The notes beneath the pieces were generated by a model, which worked only from the letters and a program-made list of their open reading frames with translations, had not been told where the DNA came from and searched no databases. A stretch of DNA of 7,370 nt from NCBI GenBank assembly GCA_023418375.1, contig JAEZZV010000121.1:1-7370 (forward strand), written 5' to 3'. Source of the DNA: Actinomycetes bacterium. Its GTDB lineage: Bacteria; Actinomycetota; Actinomycetes; Actinomycetales; Cellulomonadaceae. Both the position numbers and the translations under genes were made by a program. Below, piece after piece: positions 1 through 5,280 of the stretch (position 1 is the stretch's first letter; every line of letters begins with the position of its first letter).

Positions 1-451
1 GATCCTCATGAGCCGGCACGAGGACCGGGCTGCGCTCGGCCGCGCGTTCGGGGCGACCGACGTGGTCGCCGAGCGCGGCGAGGACGCCGTCGCGGCGGTG
101 CGCGACCTCACCGAGGGGCTCGGCGTGCCGCACGTGCTGGAGTGCGTGGGCACGCAGCTCTCGTGGGAGACGGCCGTCGGGCTCGCGCGGCCCGGCGGGA
201 CCGTCGGGTACGTGGGCGTGCCGGTCGAGGTGACGGCCCTGCCGCACTGGCCGATGTTCGGCCGGAACGTGTCGGTGCACGGGGGAGTCGCGCCCGTGCG
301 CGCGTACCTGCCCGAGCTGATGGCGGACGTCCTCGCCGGCCGGCTGGACCCGTCGCCGGTGTTCGACCTCGAGCTGCCCCTCGACGACGTCGCGGCCGGC
401 TACGCCGCCATGCACGAGCGCCGCGCGATCAAGGTGCTGCTGCGGCCGTGA
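1..451 (+). CDS. Zinc-type alcohol dehydrogenase, C-terminal part (5' partial)
   Basis: This frame is open from the first bases (codons begin at base 2) and stops with TGA at 449-451, so the window holds about the last 149 residues. The visible part looks like the second half of the Rossmann cofactor domain plus the C-terminal tail of a medium-chain (MDR) alcohol dehydrogenase. Recognisable stretches are GATDVV near the start, the LECVG segment, the ARPGGTVGYVGVP strand-turn and a C-terminal IKVLLRP. Family members oxidise alcohols or reduce aldehydes with NAD(P) in the cytosol. The zinc-binding N-terminal catalytic domain and the GxGxxG nucleotide loop would lie upstream of the window, so cofactor preference and metal ligands cannot be judged. 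The ATG at base 8 is internal to the domain and is unlikely to be the true start. The exact substrate is unknown. Confidence in the family is high. Confidence 0.88.
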   Translation, partial: ILMSRHEDRAALGRAFGATDVVAERGEDAVAAVRDLTEGLGVPHVLECVGTQLSWETAVGLARPGGTVGYVGVPVEVTALPHWPMFGRNVSVHGGVAPVRAYLPELMADVLAGRLDPSPVFDLELPLDDVAAGYAAMHERRAIKVLLRP

Positions 452-513
452 CCGCCGGCTGCGTCAGGGCAGGTCCCTTTCGCTGCGGGCCCGACGGGTG
501 TTGGCTCGGGCGC

Positions 514-519
514 GGAGGT
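514..519 (+). promoter_or_regulatory. Ribosome binding site of the small lipoprotein gene
   Basis: GGAGGT lies 8 nt before the ATG at 528. It selects this start over the in-frame GTG at 498, which would put ten extra residues, including arginines, in front of the signal peptide and has no comparable site. Confidence 0.75.
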
Positions 520-527
520 GGTCGATC

Positions 528-848
528 ATGCGCGCACGCGCACTCAAGCCCCTGATCGGTGTGGTGCTCGCCGTCGGTGCCCTGGTGCTCCTGGCCGGGT
601 GTGCGGCCGGTCCCAACGACCTCGCCGGCACGGCGTCGGCGGACGGGGACGTCGCCGGCTTCTGGCTGGGGCTGTGGCACGGGTTCATCGCCGTCATCAC
701 GTTCGTGATCTCGCTGTTCACCGACTCGGTGAGCGTCTACGAGGTGCACAACAACGGCGGCTGGTACGACTTCGGCTTCGTCCTCGGCCTGATGATCTCG
801 CTCGGTGGTGGCGCGGGCGGCGGCGCGGCGGGACGCAGGCGCGGCTGA
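528..848 (+). CDS. Small membrane lipoprotein of unknown function
   Basis: A 106-residue protein. The N-terminus has basic residues (R2, R4, K7), a hydrophobic segment at about 8-23 and a lipobox LLAGC with the cysteine at residue 25. This predicts signal peptidase II cleavage and lipid anchoring. After a short G/A/D linker there are two further hydrophobic stretches, about 44-65 (starting FWLGLWHGF) and 80-97. Between them sits a hydrophilic block, VYEVHNNGGWYDFGF, at 70-84. The tail is glycine-rich and ends in RRRG. The WHG and YEVHNNG...WY..GF segments resemble a widespread family of small conserved hypothetical lipoproteins (from memory, not searched). No catalytic motif is visible and I assign no function. 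The gene stands alone between the dehydrogenase and the purS region. An alternative start at 498 is disfavoured by the ribosome binding site. Confidence 0.8.
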   Translation: MRARALKPLIGVVLAVGALVLLAGCAAGPNDLAGTASADGDVAGFWLGLWHGFIAVITFVISLFTDSVSVYEVHNNGGWYDFGFVLGLMISLGGGAGGGAAGRRRG

Positions 849-878
849 GCCGGCGCCGACACCTCGGGCCCGCTCCTG

Positions 879-947
879 CGAGTGGAACGAAACTGCCGTG
901 ATCCGGGCCCGAGTGGAACGGAACGGGAGCACAACGTTCCACTCGGG
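879..947. repeat. Triple CGAGTGGAACG motif with a 13-bp inverted repeat
   Basis: The 11-mer CGAGTGGAACG occurs at 879-889 and again at 910-920, 31 bp apart. Its reverse complement, CGTTCCACTCG, occurs at 935-945. Copies two and three extend to a perfect 13-bp inverted repeat (arms 908-920 and 935-947) around a 14-nt loop. Copy one could instead pair with copy three over 11 bp, so two mutually exclusive hairpins are possible. The location just downstream of the lipoprotein and upstream of purS fits a terminator, an operator cluster or an attenuator. There is no T-tract after the hairpin; a G-rich run follows. The repeats are seen directly; the function is inference. Confidence 0.7.
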
Positions 948-1043
948 GGGAGGGTGCCGACCGACTCGACCGGCGACTGGACGGGTCCTCCGTGTCGCCC
1001 GGCGGCGTCGGTACGCTGACCCCGCCACCAGACCCTCCAGCAC

Positions 1044-1048
1044 AGGAG
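1044..1048 (+). promoter_or_regulatory. Ribosome binding site of purS
   Basis: AGGAG with 6 nt to the GTG at 1055. It fixes the start at 1055 rather than an earlier in-frame ATG at 992, and it places the conserved GRVVVEVMPKP segment at the N-terminus. Confidence 0.75.
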
Positions 1049-1054
1049 CCTTCC

Positions 1055-1321
1055 GTGGGACGCGTCGTCGTCGAAGTCATGCCCAAGCCCGAGATCCTCG
1101 ACCCGCAGGGCAAGGCGGTCGCCGCAGCGCTGCCGCGGCTCGGCTTCCACGGGTTCACCGGCGTCCGCCAGGGCAAGCGGTTCGAGCTCGAGGTCGACGG
1201 CGCAGTGACGCCCGAGGTCCTCGAGCAGGTCCGCCAGGCCGCGGCCACGCTGCTGTCGAACCCGGTGATCGAGGACGTGGTCTCCGTCGTGGAGGCGGGG
1301 GCCGTGGAGGCGCAGGCGTGA
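1055..1321 (+). CDS. purS: Phosphoribosylformylglycinamidine synthase subunit PurS
   Basis: An 88-residue protein of the usual PurS length. PurS is the small dimeric subunit that bridges PurQ and PurL in the FGAR amidotransferase complex, which makes FGAM from FGAR, glutamine and ATP in the fourth step of purine biosynthesis. The sequence is typical of the family: an opening beta strand (GRVVVEVMPKP), ILDPQGKAV, then the LPRLGFHGFTGVRQGK turn and an acidic C-terminal helix-strand (VIEDVVSVVEA). The GTG start is chosen from the ribosome binding site and the family's N-terminus. Its stop overlaps the purQ start by 4 bp (GTGA at 1318-1321), which implies translational coupling and matched subunit synthesis. 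A tentative -10 box lies at 1012-1017. The identification is firm. Confidence 0.96.
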   Translation: MGRVVVEVMPKPEILDPQGKAVAAALPRLGFHGFTGVRQGKRFELEVDGAVTPEVLEQVRQAAATLLSNPVIEDVVSVVEAGAVEAQA

Positions 1322-2016
1322 GCCCGCGCATCGGCGTCGTCACCTTCCCCGGCAGCCTGGACGACCGGGACGCCGCCCGTGCGGTCCGCCTCGCGGGCGC
1401 CGAGGCGGTCGCGCTCTGGCACGCCGACGCCGACCTGCACGGTGTCGACGCCGTCGTCCTGCCCGGGGGGTTCTCCTACGGCGACTACCTGCGCGCGGGG
1501 GCCATCAGCCGGTTCGCGCCCGTCATGGAGCGCCTGGTCGACGCCGCGCGCGGCGGCCTGCCGGTGCTCGGCATCTGCAACGGCTTCCAGATCCTCTGCG
1601 AGGCGCACCTGCTGCCCGGCGCGATGATCAAGAACGACCACCGCACGTTCGTCTGCCGCGAGCAGGTGCTCTCGGTCGAGAACACGCACACCGCGTGGAC
1701 GCGCGAGTACGCCCAGGGCGAGCGGATCACCATCCCGCTGAAGAACCAGGACGGCCAGTTCGTCGCCGACGAGCGCACCCTCGACGAGCTCGAGGCCGAG
1801 GGACGGGTGGTGTTCCGCTACCAGGACCAGAACCCCAACGGCTCGCGTCGCGACATCGCCGGCATCACGAACGCGGCGGGCAACGTCGTCGGGCTGATGC
1901 CGCACCCGGAGCACGCCGTGGAGCCGGGCTTCGGCCCCGACTCCGCCGACGGCCCTCGTCGTGGGACCGACGGGCTGCGGTTCTTCACGTCCGTCCTCGC
2001 CTCGCTCGTCGCCTGA
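1318..2016 (+). CDS. purQ: Phosphoribosylformylglycinamidine synthase glutaminase subunit PurQ
   Basis: A 232-residue class I glutamine amidotransferase. It hydrolyses glutamine and passes ammonia to PurL in the FGAR amidotransferase complex. The full catalytic triad is visible: nucleophile Cys87 in GICNGFQ, and His196 and Glu198 in MPHPEH. The PGGFSYGDYLRAGA segment, which forms the oxyanion region, is also present. The N-terminus (RIGVVTFPGSLDDRDAARAV) and the KNQDGQF segment are typical of PurQ rather than other amidotransferases. The start codon is GTG inside the end of purS (4-bp overlap). Only 13 bp separate its stop from the next gene, which is not purL. The length and residues indicate an intact, functional protein. 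Confidence 0.96.
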   Translation: MSPRIGVVTFPGSLDDRDAARAVRLAGAEAVALWHADADLHGVDAVVLPGGFSYGDYLRAGAISRFAPVMERLVDAARGGLPVLGICNGFQILCEAHLLPGAMIKNDHRTFVCREQVLSVENTHTAWTREYAQGERITIPLKNQDGQFVADERTLDELEAEGRVVFRYQDQNPNGSRRDIAGITNAAGNVVGLMPHPEHAVEPGFGPDSADGPRRGTDGLRFFTSVLASLVA

Positions 2017-2029
2017 GGCTCCTCGCCGC

Positions 2030-3049
2030 ATGGGGGCTCCGCGATCCGAGGGCGGCCTGCCGCCCGGGGTGACGCTCGCCGTCGCCGACTGGGACGACGA
2101 GGGCCTCGCGCGGATGCGCGCCGAGCAGCAGGCCGAGCTCGCCGCCATGTACGACGGCCAGGGCGACATGGAGACGGCCCTGCCGCCCGAGGAGATGCTC
2201 GCCACGGTGACGGTCAGCGTCGACGGTGACGTGGTCGCGTGCGGGTCGCTGCGGGACGCCCATCGGTACGGGGACAGGTACGGCGAGCTCAAGCGCATGT
2301 ACGTCCGCCCCGGTCACCGGGGTCGCGGGTACTCCAGGCTCGTCCTCGGGCGGCTCGAGCGGATCGCCGCCGAGAACGGCCTGCACCGGATCATCCTGGA
2401 GACGGGCATGCGTCAGGTCGAGGCGATCGGGCTCTACCGGTCCGAGGGCTACCGCCGGATCCCCTGCTACGGGCCGTACGACGAGGCCACCCTGTCGGTC
2501 TGCTACGCGCGGTGGCTCGTCCCCGACGCGGCGACGCGCGTCCTCGTCGTGAACGGCACGGTCGGCGCGGGCAAGACCACCGTCGCGGAGGTCGTCGCCG
2601 ACCTGCTGCGCGAGCGCGGCGTGCCCTACGCGTGGATCGACGTCGACGCCCTGCGCCGCGCCTACCCGACGGCCGACGACGACCCCTTCGGCCAGGCCGT
2701 CGCGCTCGACCACCTCGAGGCCATGGCGGGTGTCCTCCGCCGGCGCGGGTACCGGCACGTGGTCCTCGCCGAGGTGGTCGAGCGCGCGGGCGACCGCGAG
2801 CTCTACGAGCGGGCCTTCGACGGCGGCGAGCTCGCCGTCGTCCGGCTCGACGCCTCCGAGGCGACGCGCCTGACCCGGCTGGCCGCGCGCGAGCGCGACC
2901 CCTGGCGCGAGTGGCACCTCGCGCGGACCGTCGAGCTGGCGGCGATCCTCGAGGCCGCGGGAGCCGACGACGCGGTCGTCGCCAACGACGGGGACCGGCC
3001 GCTGCGCGACGTGGCCGCGGACGTGCTCGCGGCCGCCGGCTGGAGCTAG
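2030..3049 (+). CDS. GNAT acetyltransferase fused to a P-loop kinase-like domain
   Basis: A 339-residue two-domain protein. Residues 1 to about 168 are a GNAT acetyltransferase. The acetyl-CoA binding loop is RPGHRGRGYS (R93-S102), followed by LERIAAENG, LETG and an IGLYRSEGYRRI segment typical of motif B. After a very short linker (about DAATR), residues 171-339 form a P-loop NTPase. It has a beta strand VLVVNG, Walker A GTVGAGKT (176-183, Lys182), the IDVDALRR segment, a second core strand (HVVLAEVVE), an arginine-rich lid-like region (RLAARERDPWREW) and a VVANDGDRPLRDVA end resembling small-molecule kinases of the adenylate/APS kinase type. Substrates of both domains are unknown. The ATG start at 2030 is weakly supported by GAGG at 2015-2018, overlapping the purQ stop; GTG 2069 is an alternative. 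The fusion frame is continuous, so I treat it as one gene. Confidence 0.85.
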   Translation: MGAPRSEGGLPPGVTLAVADWDDEGLARMRAEQQAELAAMYDGQGDMETALPPEEMLATVTVSVDGDVVACGSLRDAHRYGDRYGELKRMYVRPGHRGRGYSRLVLGRLERIAAENGLHRIILETGMRQVEAIGLYRSEGYRRIPCYGPYDEATLSVCYARWLVPDAATRVLVVNGTVGAGKTTVAEVVADLLRERGVPYAWIDVDALRRAYPTADDDPFGQAVALDHLEAMAGVLRRRGYRHVVLAEVVERAGDRELYERAFDGGELAVVRLDASEATRLTRLAARERDPWREWHLARTVELAAILEAAGADDAVVANDGDRPLRDVAADVLAAAGWS

Positions 3050-3053
3050 GAGG
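3048..3053 (+). promoter_or_regulatory. Ribosome binding site overlapping the upstream stop codon
   Basis: A full AGGAGG overlaps the TAG stop (3047-3049) of the GNAT-kinase gene and sits 5 nt before GTG 3059. It decides the start of the second GNAT and suggests translational coupling. Confidence 0.75.
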
Positions 3054-3058
3054 CCGCG

Positions 3059-3628
3059 GTGGAGCACGACCTCACCCTCACCGGGCACGGCGTCCGGCTC
3101 GTCCCGGTCGGCCCGGAGCACGCGTCCGCGCTGTTCGCGCTCGTCGACCCCGGCCTCTGGGCGGGCATGGTGACGCCGCCGCCCGCCTCGGCGGCCGTCG
3201 TCGCTGACTCGATCGAGGCCGCCCGGAGCGCGCCGGGCCGGTACGCGTTCGCGGTGCTCGACGACGCGACGGGCGAGGTGCGCGGCCAGACGTCCTTCTA
3301 CGACGTCGTGCCCGAGCAAGAGCGGTGCGAGATCGGGCACACCTTCTACGGCCGGGCCTGGTGGGGCGGGCGCACCAACCCTGCCGCCAAGCTGCTGCTC
3401 CTGGGGCACGCGTTCGAGACCTGGGGCATGTACCGCGTCGCGCTGCGGGCCGACGCGCGGAACACGCGCTCGATCGGGGCGATCACGCGCCTGGGCGCCG
3501 TCCCCGAGGGCGTGCTGCGCGGGCACCGGATCGCGGCCGACGGCACGCGCGGCGACACGGCCTACTTCTCGATCCTGCGCGAGGAGTGGCCCGCGATTCG
3601 GGCCGGGCTCCTCTCGCGCCTCGGCTGA
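3059..3628 (+). CDS. GNAT family N-acetyltransferase, RimJ/RimL type
   Basis: A 189-residue protein of the length usual for RimJ/RimL-like acetyltransferases (Acetyltransf_3 class). These transfer acetyl from acetyl-CoA to protein N-termini, amino acids or small amines. The family pattern is clear: an N-terminal strand LTLTGHGVRLVPVGPEHA, an EIGHTFYGRAWWGG segment (91-104), and the characteristic NTRSIGAITRLGAVPEGVLRGH block starting at Asn135. The substrate cannot be read from the sequence. It is unlike the GNAT domain of the upstream fusion protein, which belongs to a different subgroup, so the two are not a simple tandem duplication. Only 9 bp separate it from that gene. It ends in a hairpin that covers its own TGA, probably closing the purS-purQ transcription unit. 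Confidence 0.88.
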   Translation: MEHDLTLTGHGVRLVPVGPEHASALFALVDPGLWAGMVTPPPASAAVVADSIEAARSAPGRYAFAVLDDATGEVRGQTSFYDVVPEQERCEIGHTFYGRAWWGGRTNPAAKLLLLGHAFETWGMYRVALRADARNTRSIGAITRLGAVPEGVLRGHRIAADGTRGDTAYFSILREEWPAIRAGLLSRLG

Positions 3629-3648
3629 CCGGCCGGCTCGGTCAGCCG
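3622..3648 (+). terminator. Hairpin overlapping the GNAT stop codon
   Basis: Arms 3622-3631 (CGGCTGACCG) and 3639-3648 (CGGTCAGCCG) form a perfect 10-bp stem with a 7-nt loop. The stop codon at 3626-3628 lies inside the left arm. There is no T-tract, as is common for hairpin terminators in GC-rich actinobacteria. The site lies between convergent genes, so it may act in both directions. Confidence 0.55.
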
Positions 3649-3685
3649 GCGGGCCCGGTGACCGGTGCCGGCTCGCTCAGCCGGC
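3632..3685. repeat. Duplicated 19-bp palindromic element
   Basis: GCCGGCTCGGTCAGCCGGC (3632-3650) and GCCGGCTCGCTCAGCCGGC (3667-3685) match at 18 of 19 positions, 35 bp apart. Each can form a 7-bp stem (GCCGGCT/AGCCGGC) with a 5-nt loop. The second covers the stop codon (3677-3679, minus strand) of the VOC gene, so it could end that transcript. Both copies are also preceded by TGACCG-like sequence. Confidence 0.65.
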
Positions 3686-4111
3686 CAGGCGGACCGAGCC
3701 GTCGTCGTCGACCAGCAGCGCGGGGTTGAAGGCGACCTCCCACGGGGTGCCCGCCGGGTCGGCGAAGTACCCGTGGTAGCCGCCCCAGGCGGCCCGCTGC
3801 GCGGGCTTGACCAGCGTCGCGCCGGCCGCGACGGCGCCGGCGAGCACCGCGTCCACCTCGGCCTCGGACGCGACGTTGTGCGCGAGGGTCACGTTGCCGA
3901 CCGCCGGCGCGGCCGCGCGGCCGTCGCCGATGTCCTCGGCGAGCTCGGCGGCGTCGAACAGGGACAGCAGGACGCCGGGCGCGACCTGGATGAAAGTGAC
4001 CTGCCCGGCGACGTCGAGCACCGGCGTCCAGCCCAGGCCGTCGAGGTAGAAGTGTCGCGCCGCGTCGATGTCCGGGACGCCGAGGGTGATCAGGCTGAGC
4101 CGCTGTTCCAT
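3677..4111 (-). CDS. VOC family (glyoxalase/bleomycin-resistance fold) protein
   Basis: A 144-residue protein with the two beta-alpha-beta-beta-beta repeats of the vicinal oxygen chelate fold. The N-terminal repeat has LITLGVPDIDAARHFYLDGLGW and a VTFIQVAPGVLLSLFD strand pair. The C-terminal repeat has NVTLAHNVASEAEVDAVLAGAVAAGATLVKPAQ, then GGYHGYFADPAGTPWEVAFNP, the usual closing strands. Members include glyoxalases, dioxygenases and drug-binding proteins, and often bind a metal. The substrate is not predictable here. The start ATG gives the expected N-terminus but lacks a good ribosome binding site at normal distance. A TAGCGT hexamer 8 nt upstream of the ATG (minus strand, 4125-4120) hints at a leaderless transcript. 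It is downstream of the pentapeptide gene (94-bp gap) and convergent with the GNAT gene. Confidence 0.88.
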   Translation of the reverse strand: MEQRLSLITLGVPDIDAARHFYLDGLGWTPVLDVAGQVTFIQVAPGVLLSLFDAAELAEDIGDGRAAAPAVGNVTLAHNVASEAEVDAVLAGAVAAGATLVKPAQRAAWGGYHGYFADPAGTPWEVAFNPALLVDDDGSVRLAG

Positions 4112-4205
4112 GGTCGGGAACGCTAGGTCCGACCTCCGACACGGGGCCGGGTCGGCGACCCACCCGCGCGCCGACCTCTCCGCGGCCGTCGTCCGGCGCT
4201 CGCGA

Positions 4206-4805
4206 TCACCGGACCACGATCCCGAGCTGGGCGGCCAAGGAGGGCGCGAGCGCCATGAGCTGCTCCTCGCTGATGGTGGCGCCCGCGAGCCCGGGCAGTC
4301 CGTCGATCTCGGACATGTCCGCCCCGCGCAGGTCGACGTCGGTCAGGCGCGCACCCGTGACGTCGAGCCGCCGCACCCGGCTGTCGGTGACGGTGAGGTC
4401 CCGGACGGTCGCCCCGGCGAGGTCGAGGTCGTCCACGGTCGCCCCGACCAGGCTTAGCTCCCGGATCTTCGCGCCGCGGAGGTTGAGGTAGTCGATCTTG
4501 CCGCCGGTGATCGTGACGCGCAGGAGCGCTCCGCCGTAGGCCCGCACGCCGCCGAGTCGGCAGTCGGTCATGGCCACGTCCCGCCACTCGACGTCGGGGG
4601 CCTCGAGGACGTCGGCCCGCACCTCCACGAACGACGTGTCGACGACGTGCGCGTGGTCCAGTCGCACGCCGTCGAGGACGCAGTGGTGCAGGGCGCAGTC
4701 GAGGAAGCGGGCGTCCCGCGCGTCCTGGCCGGTGAGGTCCAGCCCGTCGAGCTCGAGCCCGTCGTAGTCGCCCTCGCGCTCCAGCGGTCCGGTGTAGGGG
4801 TCCAC
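4206..4805 (-). CDS. Pentapeptide-repeat protein
   Basis: A 199-residue protein built mainly of tandem five-residue units of the A(D/N)LxX type, which fold as a right-handed quadrilateral beta helix. Units are degenerate in the first half (GLELDGLDLTGQDARDARF..., about 15-80) and clearer from about 105 to 165 (LRGAK, LVGAT, LAGAT, VTGAR, LRGAD). A non-repeat tail, roughly 170-199, runs GLAGATISEEQLMALAPSLAAQLG and resembles the end of other actinobacterial pentapeptide proteins. Some relatives mimic DNA and protect gyrase from quinolones (Qnr/MfpA). Nothing here shows that activity, and most such proteins are uncharacterised. No signal peptide or membrane segment is seen. The start is a GTG with only a G-rich upstream stretch. 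It lies 40 bp after the ArsR gene on the same strand and could be co-transcribed. Confidence 0.85.
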   Translation of the reverse strand: MDPYTGPLEREGDYDGLELDGLDLTGQDARDARFLDCALHHCVLDGVRLDHAHVVDTSFVEVRADVLEAPDVEWRDVAMTDCRLGGVRAYGGALLRVTITGGKIDYLNLRGAKIRELSLVGATVDDLDLAGATVRDLTVTDSRVRRLDVTGARLTDVDLRGADMSEIDGLPGLAGATISEEQLMALAPSLAAQLGIVVR

Positions 4806-4845
4806 GCCCCCACCCTGGCACGGGGGCCCGACGCGCGGCGGGCGC

Positions 4846-5196
4846 CTACCGGCCGAGGTCGTCGCCCAGGCGGGAGAGCACGCCGACCGCGCCGTCGGCG
4901 TAGGGCGCGATCCACCTGTCGTGCACGGTGCGGATGGGCAGCACGTCGAGGTGGTTCCAGCGTTCCCGTCCCTCCCGGCGGGCCACGACGACGCCGGCGC
5001 GCTCGAGCACGCCGAGGTGCTGCATGGTCGTGCACCGGTCGAGCTCCGGGAACGCGTCGCAGAGGTCGCCGGTCGTCCGGGGGCCGTCGCGCAGCAGGTC
5101 GACGATGCGCCGCCGCGTCCGGTGACCGAGCGCCTTGAGCACGCGGTCGAACGCGTCCTCGTCGGCGTCGGCGGCGGGCGGAGCGGCCGGGGTCAT
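4846..5196 (-). CDS. ArsR-family winged-helix transcriptional regulator
   Basis: A 116-residue protein, standard ArsR length. After a flexible acidic/alanine N-terminus (1-14), the winged helix starts with FDRVLKALGHRTRRRIVDLLRDGPRTTGDL. The recognition-helix region is DRCTTMQHLGVLERAGVVVARREGRERWNHL (53-83), followed by a helix with VHDRWIAPYADG. There is no CxC metal motif of the ArsR/SmtB arsenic or cadmium sensors. Only Cys46 and Cys55 are present, so metal sensing is not supported. This subgroup is commonly found next to SRPBCC/AHSA1 genes, as here, where the partner is divergent. A GGGGAGG ribosome binding site (5208-5202, minus strand) precedes the ATG. A 22-bp palindrome at 5220-5241 is the likely operator, suggesting autoregulation and control of the divergent gene. 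Confidence 0.9.
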   Translation of the reverse strand: MTPAAPPAADADEDAFDRVLKALGHRTRRRIVDLLRDGPRTTGDLCDAFPELDRCTTMQHLGVLERAGVVVARREGRERWNHLDVLPIRTVHDRWIAPYADGAVGVLSRLGDDLGR

Positions 5197-5208
5197 CGGC
5201 CCCTCCCC

Positions 5209-5238
5209 TTGCGGTCGAACATGTTATGAGTCTATAAC
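5209..5238 (+). promoter_or_regulatory. Candidate promoter for the SRPBCC gene
   Basis: TTGCGG (5209-5214) and TATAAC (5233-5238) are separated by 18 bp, close to a housekeeping sigma-factor promoter. The -10 box is embedded in the palindrome, so a bound repressor would block it. The predicted start of transcription is near 5245, leaving a short leader with the GAGGAG ribosome binding site. On the other strand TATAGA (5236-5231) could serve the ArsR gene. Confidence 0.55.
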
Positions 5239-5241
5239 ATG
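5220..5241. promoter_or_regulatory. Likely ArsR operator palindrome
   Basis: CATGTTAT (5220-5227) and ATAACATG (5234-5241) form a perfect 8-bp inverted repeat with a 6-bp spacer. It is strikingly AT-rich against its surroundings. Its position between an ArsR gene and a divergent target gene, on top of a -10 box, is what an ArsR-family dimer binding site would be expected to look like. Binding is inferred. Confidence 0.75.
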
Positions 5242-5269
5242 AGACACCCAGTCAGGCACGACGCGACAC

Positions 5270-5275
5270 GAGGAG
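5270..5275 (+). promoter_or_regulatory. Ribosome binding site of the SRPBCC gene
   Basis: GAGGAG with 5 nt to ATG 5281. It rules against the in-frame ATG at 5239, which lies inside the operator/-10 region and would add a non-homologous 14-residue extension. Confidence 0.75.
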
Positions 5276-5280
5276 CTCCG

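Larger units (their letters stand above)
849..1054. other. Intergenic region between the lipoprotein and purS
   Basis: This 206-bp gap contains no convincing gene. It holds the triple 11-mer described separately (879-945), a G-rich run at 945-954 and a candidate purS promoter. A TANNNT-type -10 hexamer, TACGCT, lies at 1012-1017, about 37 nt before the GTG start. No convincing -35 box is visible at the expected distance, so the promoter call is tentative. Confidence 0.5.

Noticed and set aside
954..1019. A possible 21-codon leader peptide (GTG start) before purS.
   Set aside because: The G-rich run abuts the GTG with no proper spacing and the peptide has no codon pattern suggesting attenuation.
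718..2298. A 526-codon open frame on the minus strand opposite purS-purQ.
   Set aside because: It is antisense to firmly identified genes, arginine- and proline-rich with no recognisable domain, and typical of frames kept open by high third-position GC.
1985..3526. A 513-codon open frame on the minus strand opposite the two GNAT genes.
   Set aside because: It has a low-complexity composition (V, R, D, G, P), no motifs, and is fully opposite genes with clear family signatures.
4826..4843. GCCCG/CGGGC hairpin between the ArsR and pentapeptide genes.
   Set aside because: Only 5 bp with an 8-nt loop in GC-rich DNA; it is expected by chance and too weak to call a terminator.
5239..5280. An earlier ATG start for the SRPBCC protein.
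   Set aside because: It lies inside the operator/-10 element, lacks a ribosome binding site, and adds residues outside the domain; ATG 5281 has GAGGAG at ideal spacing.
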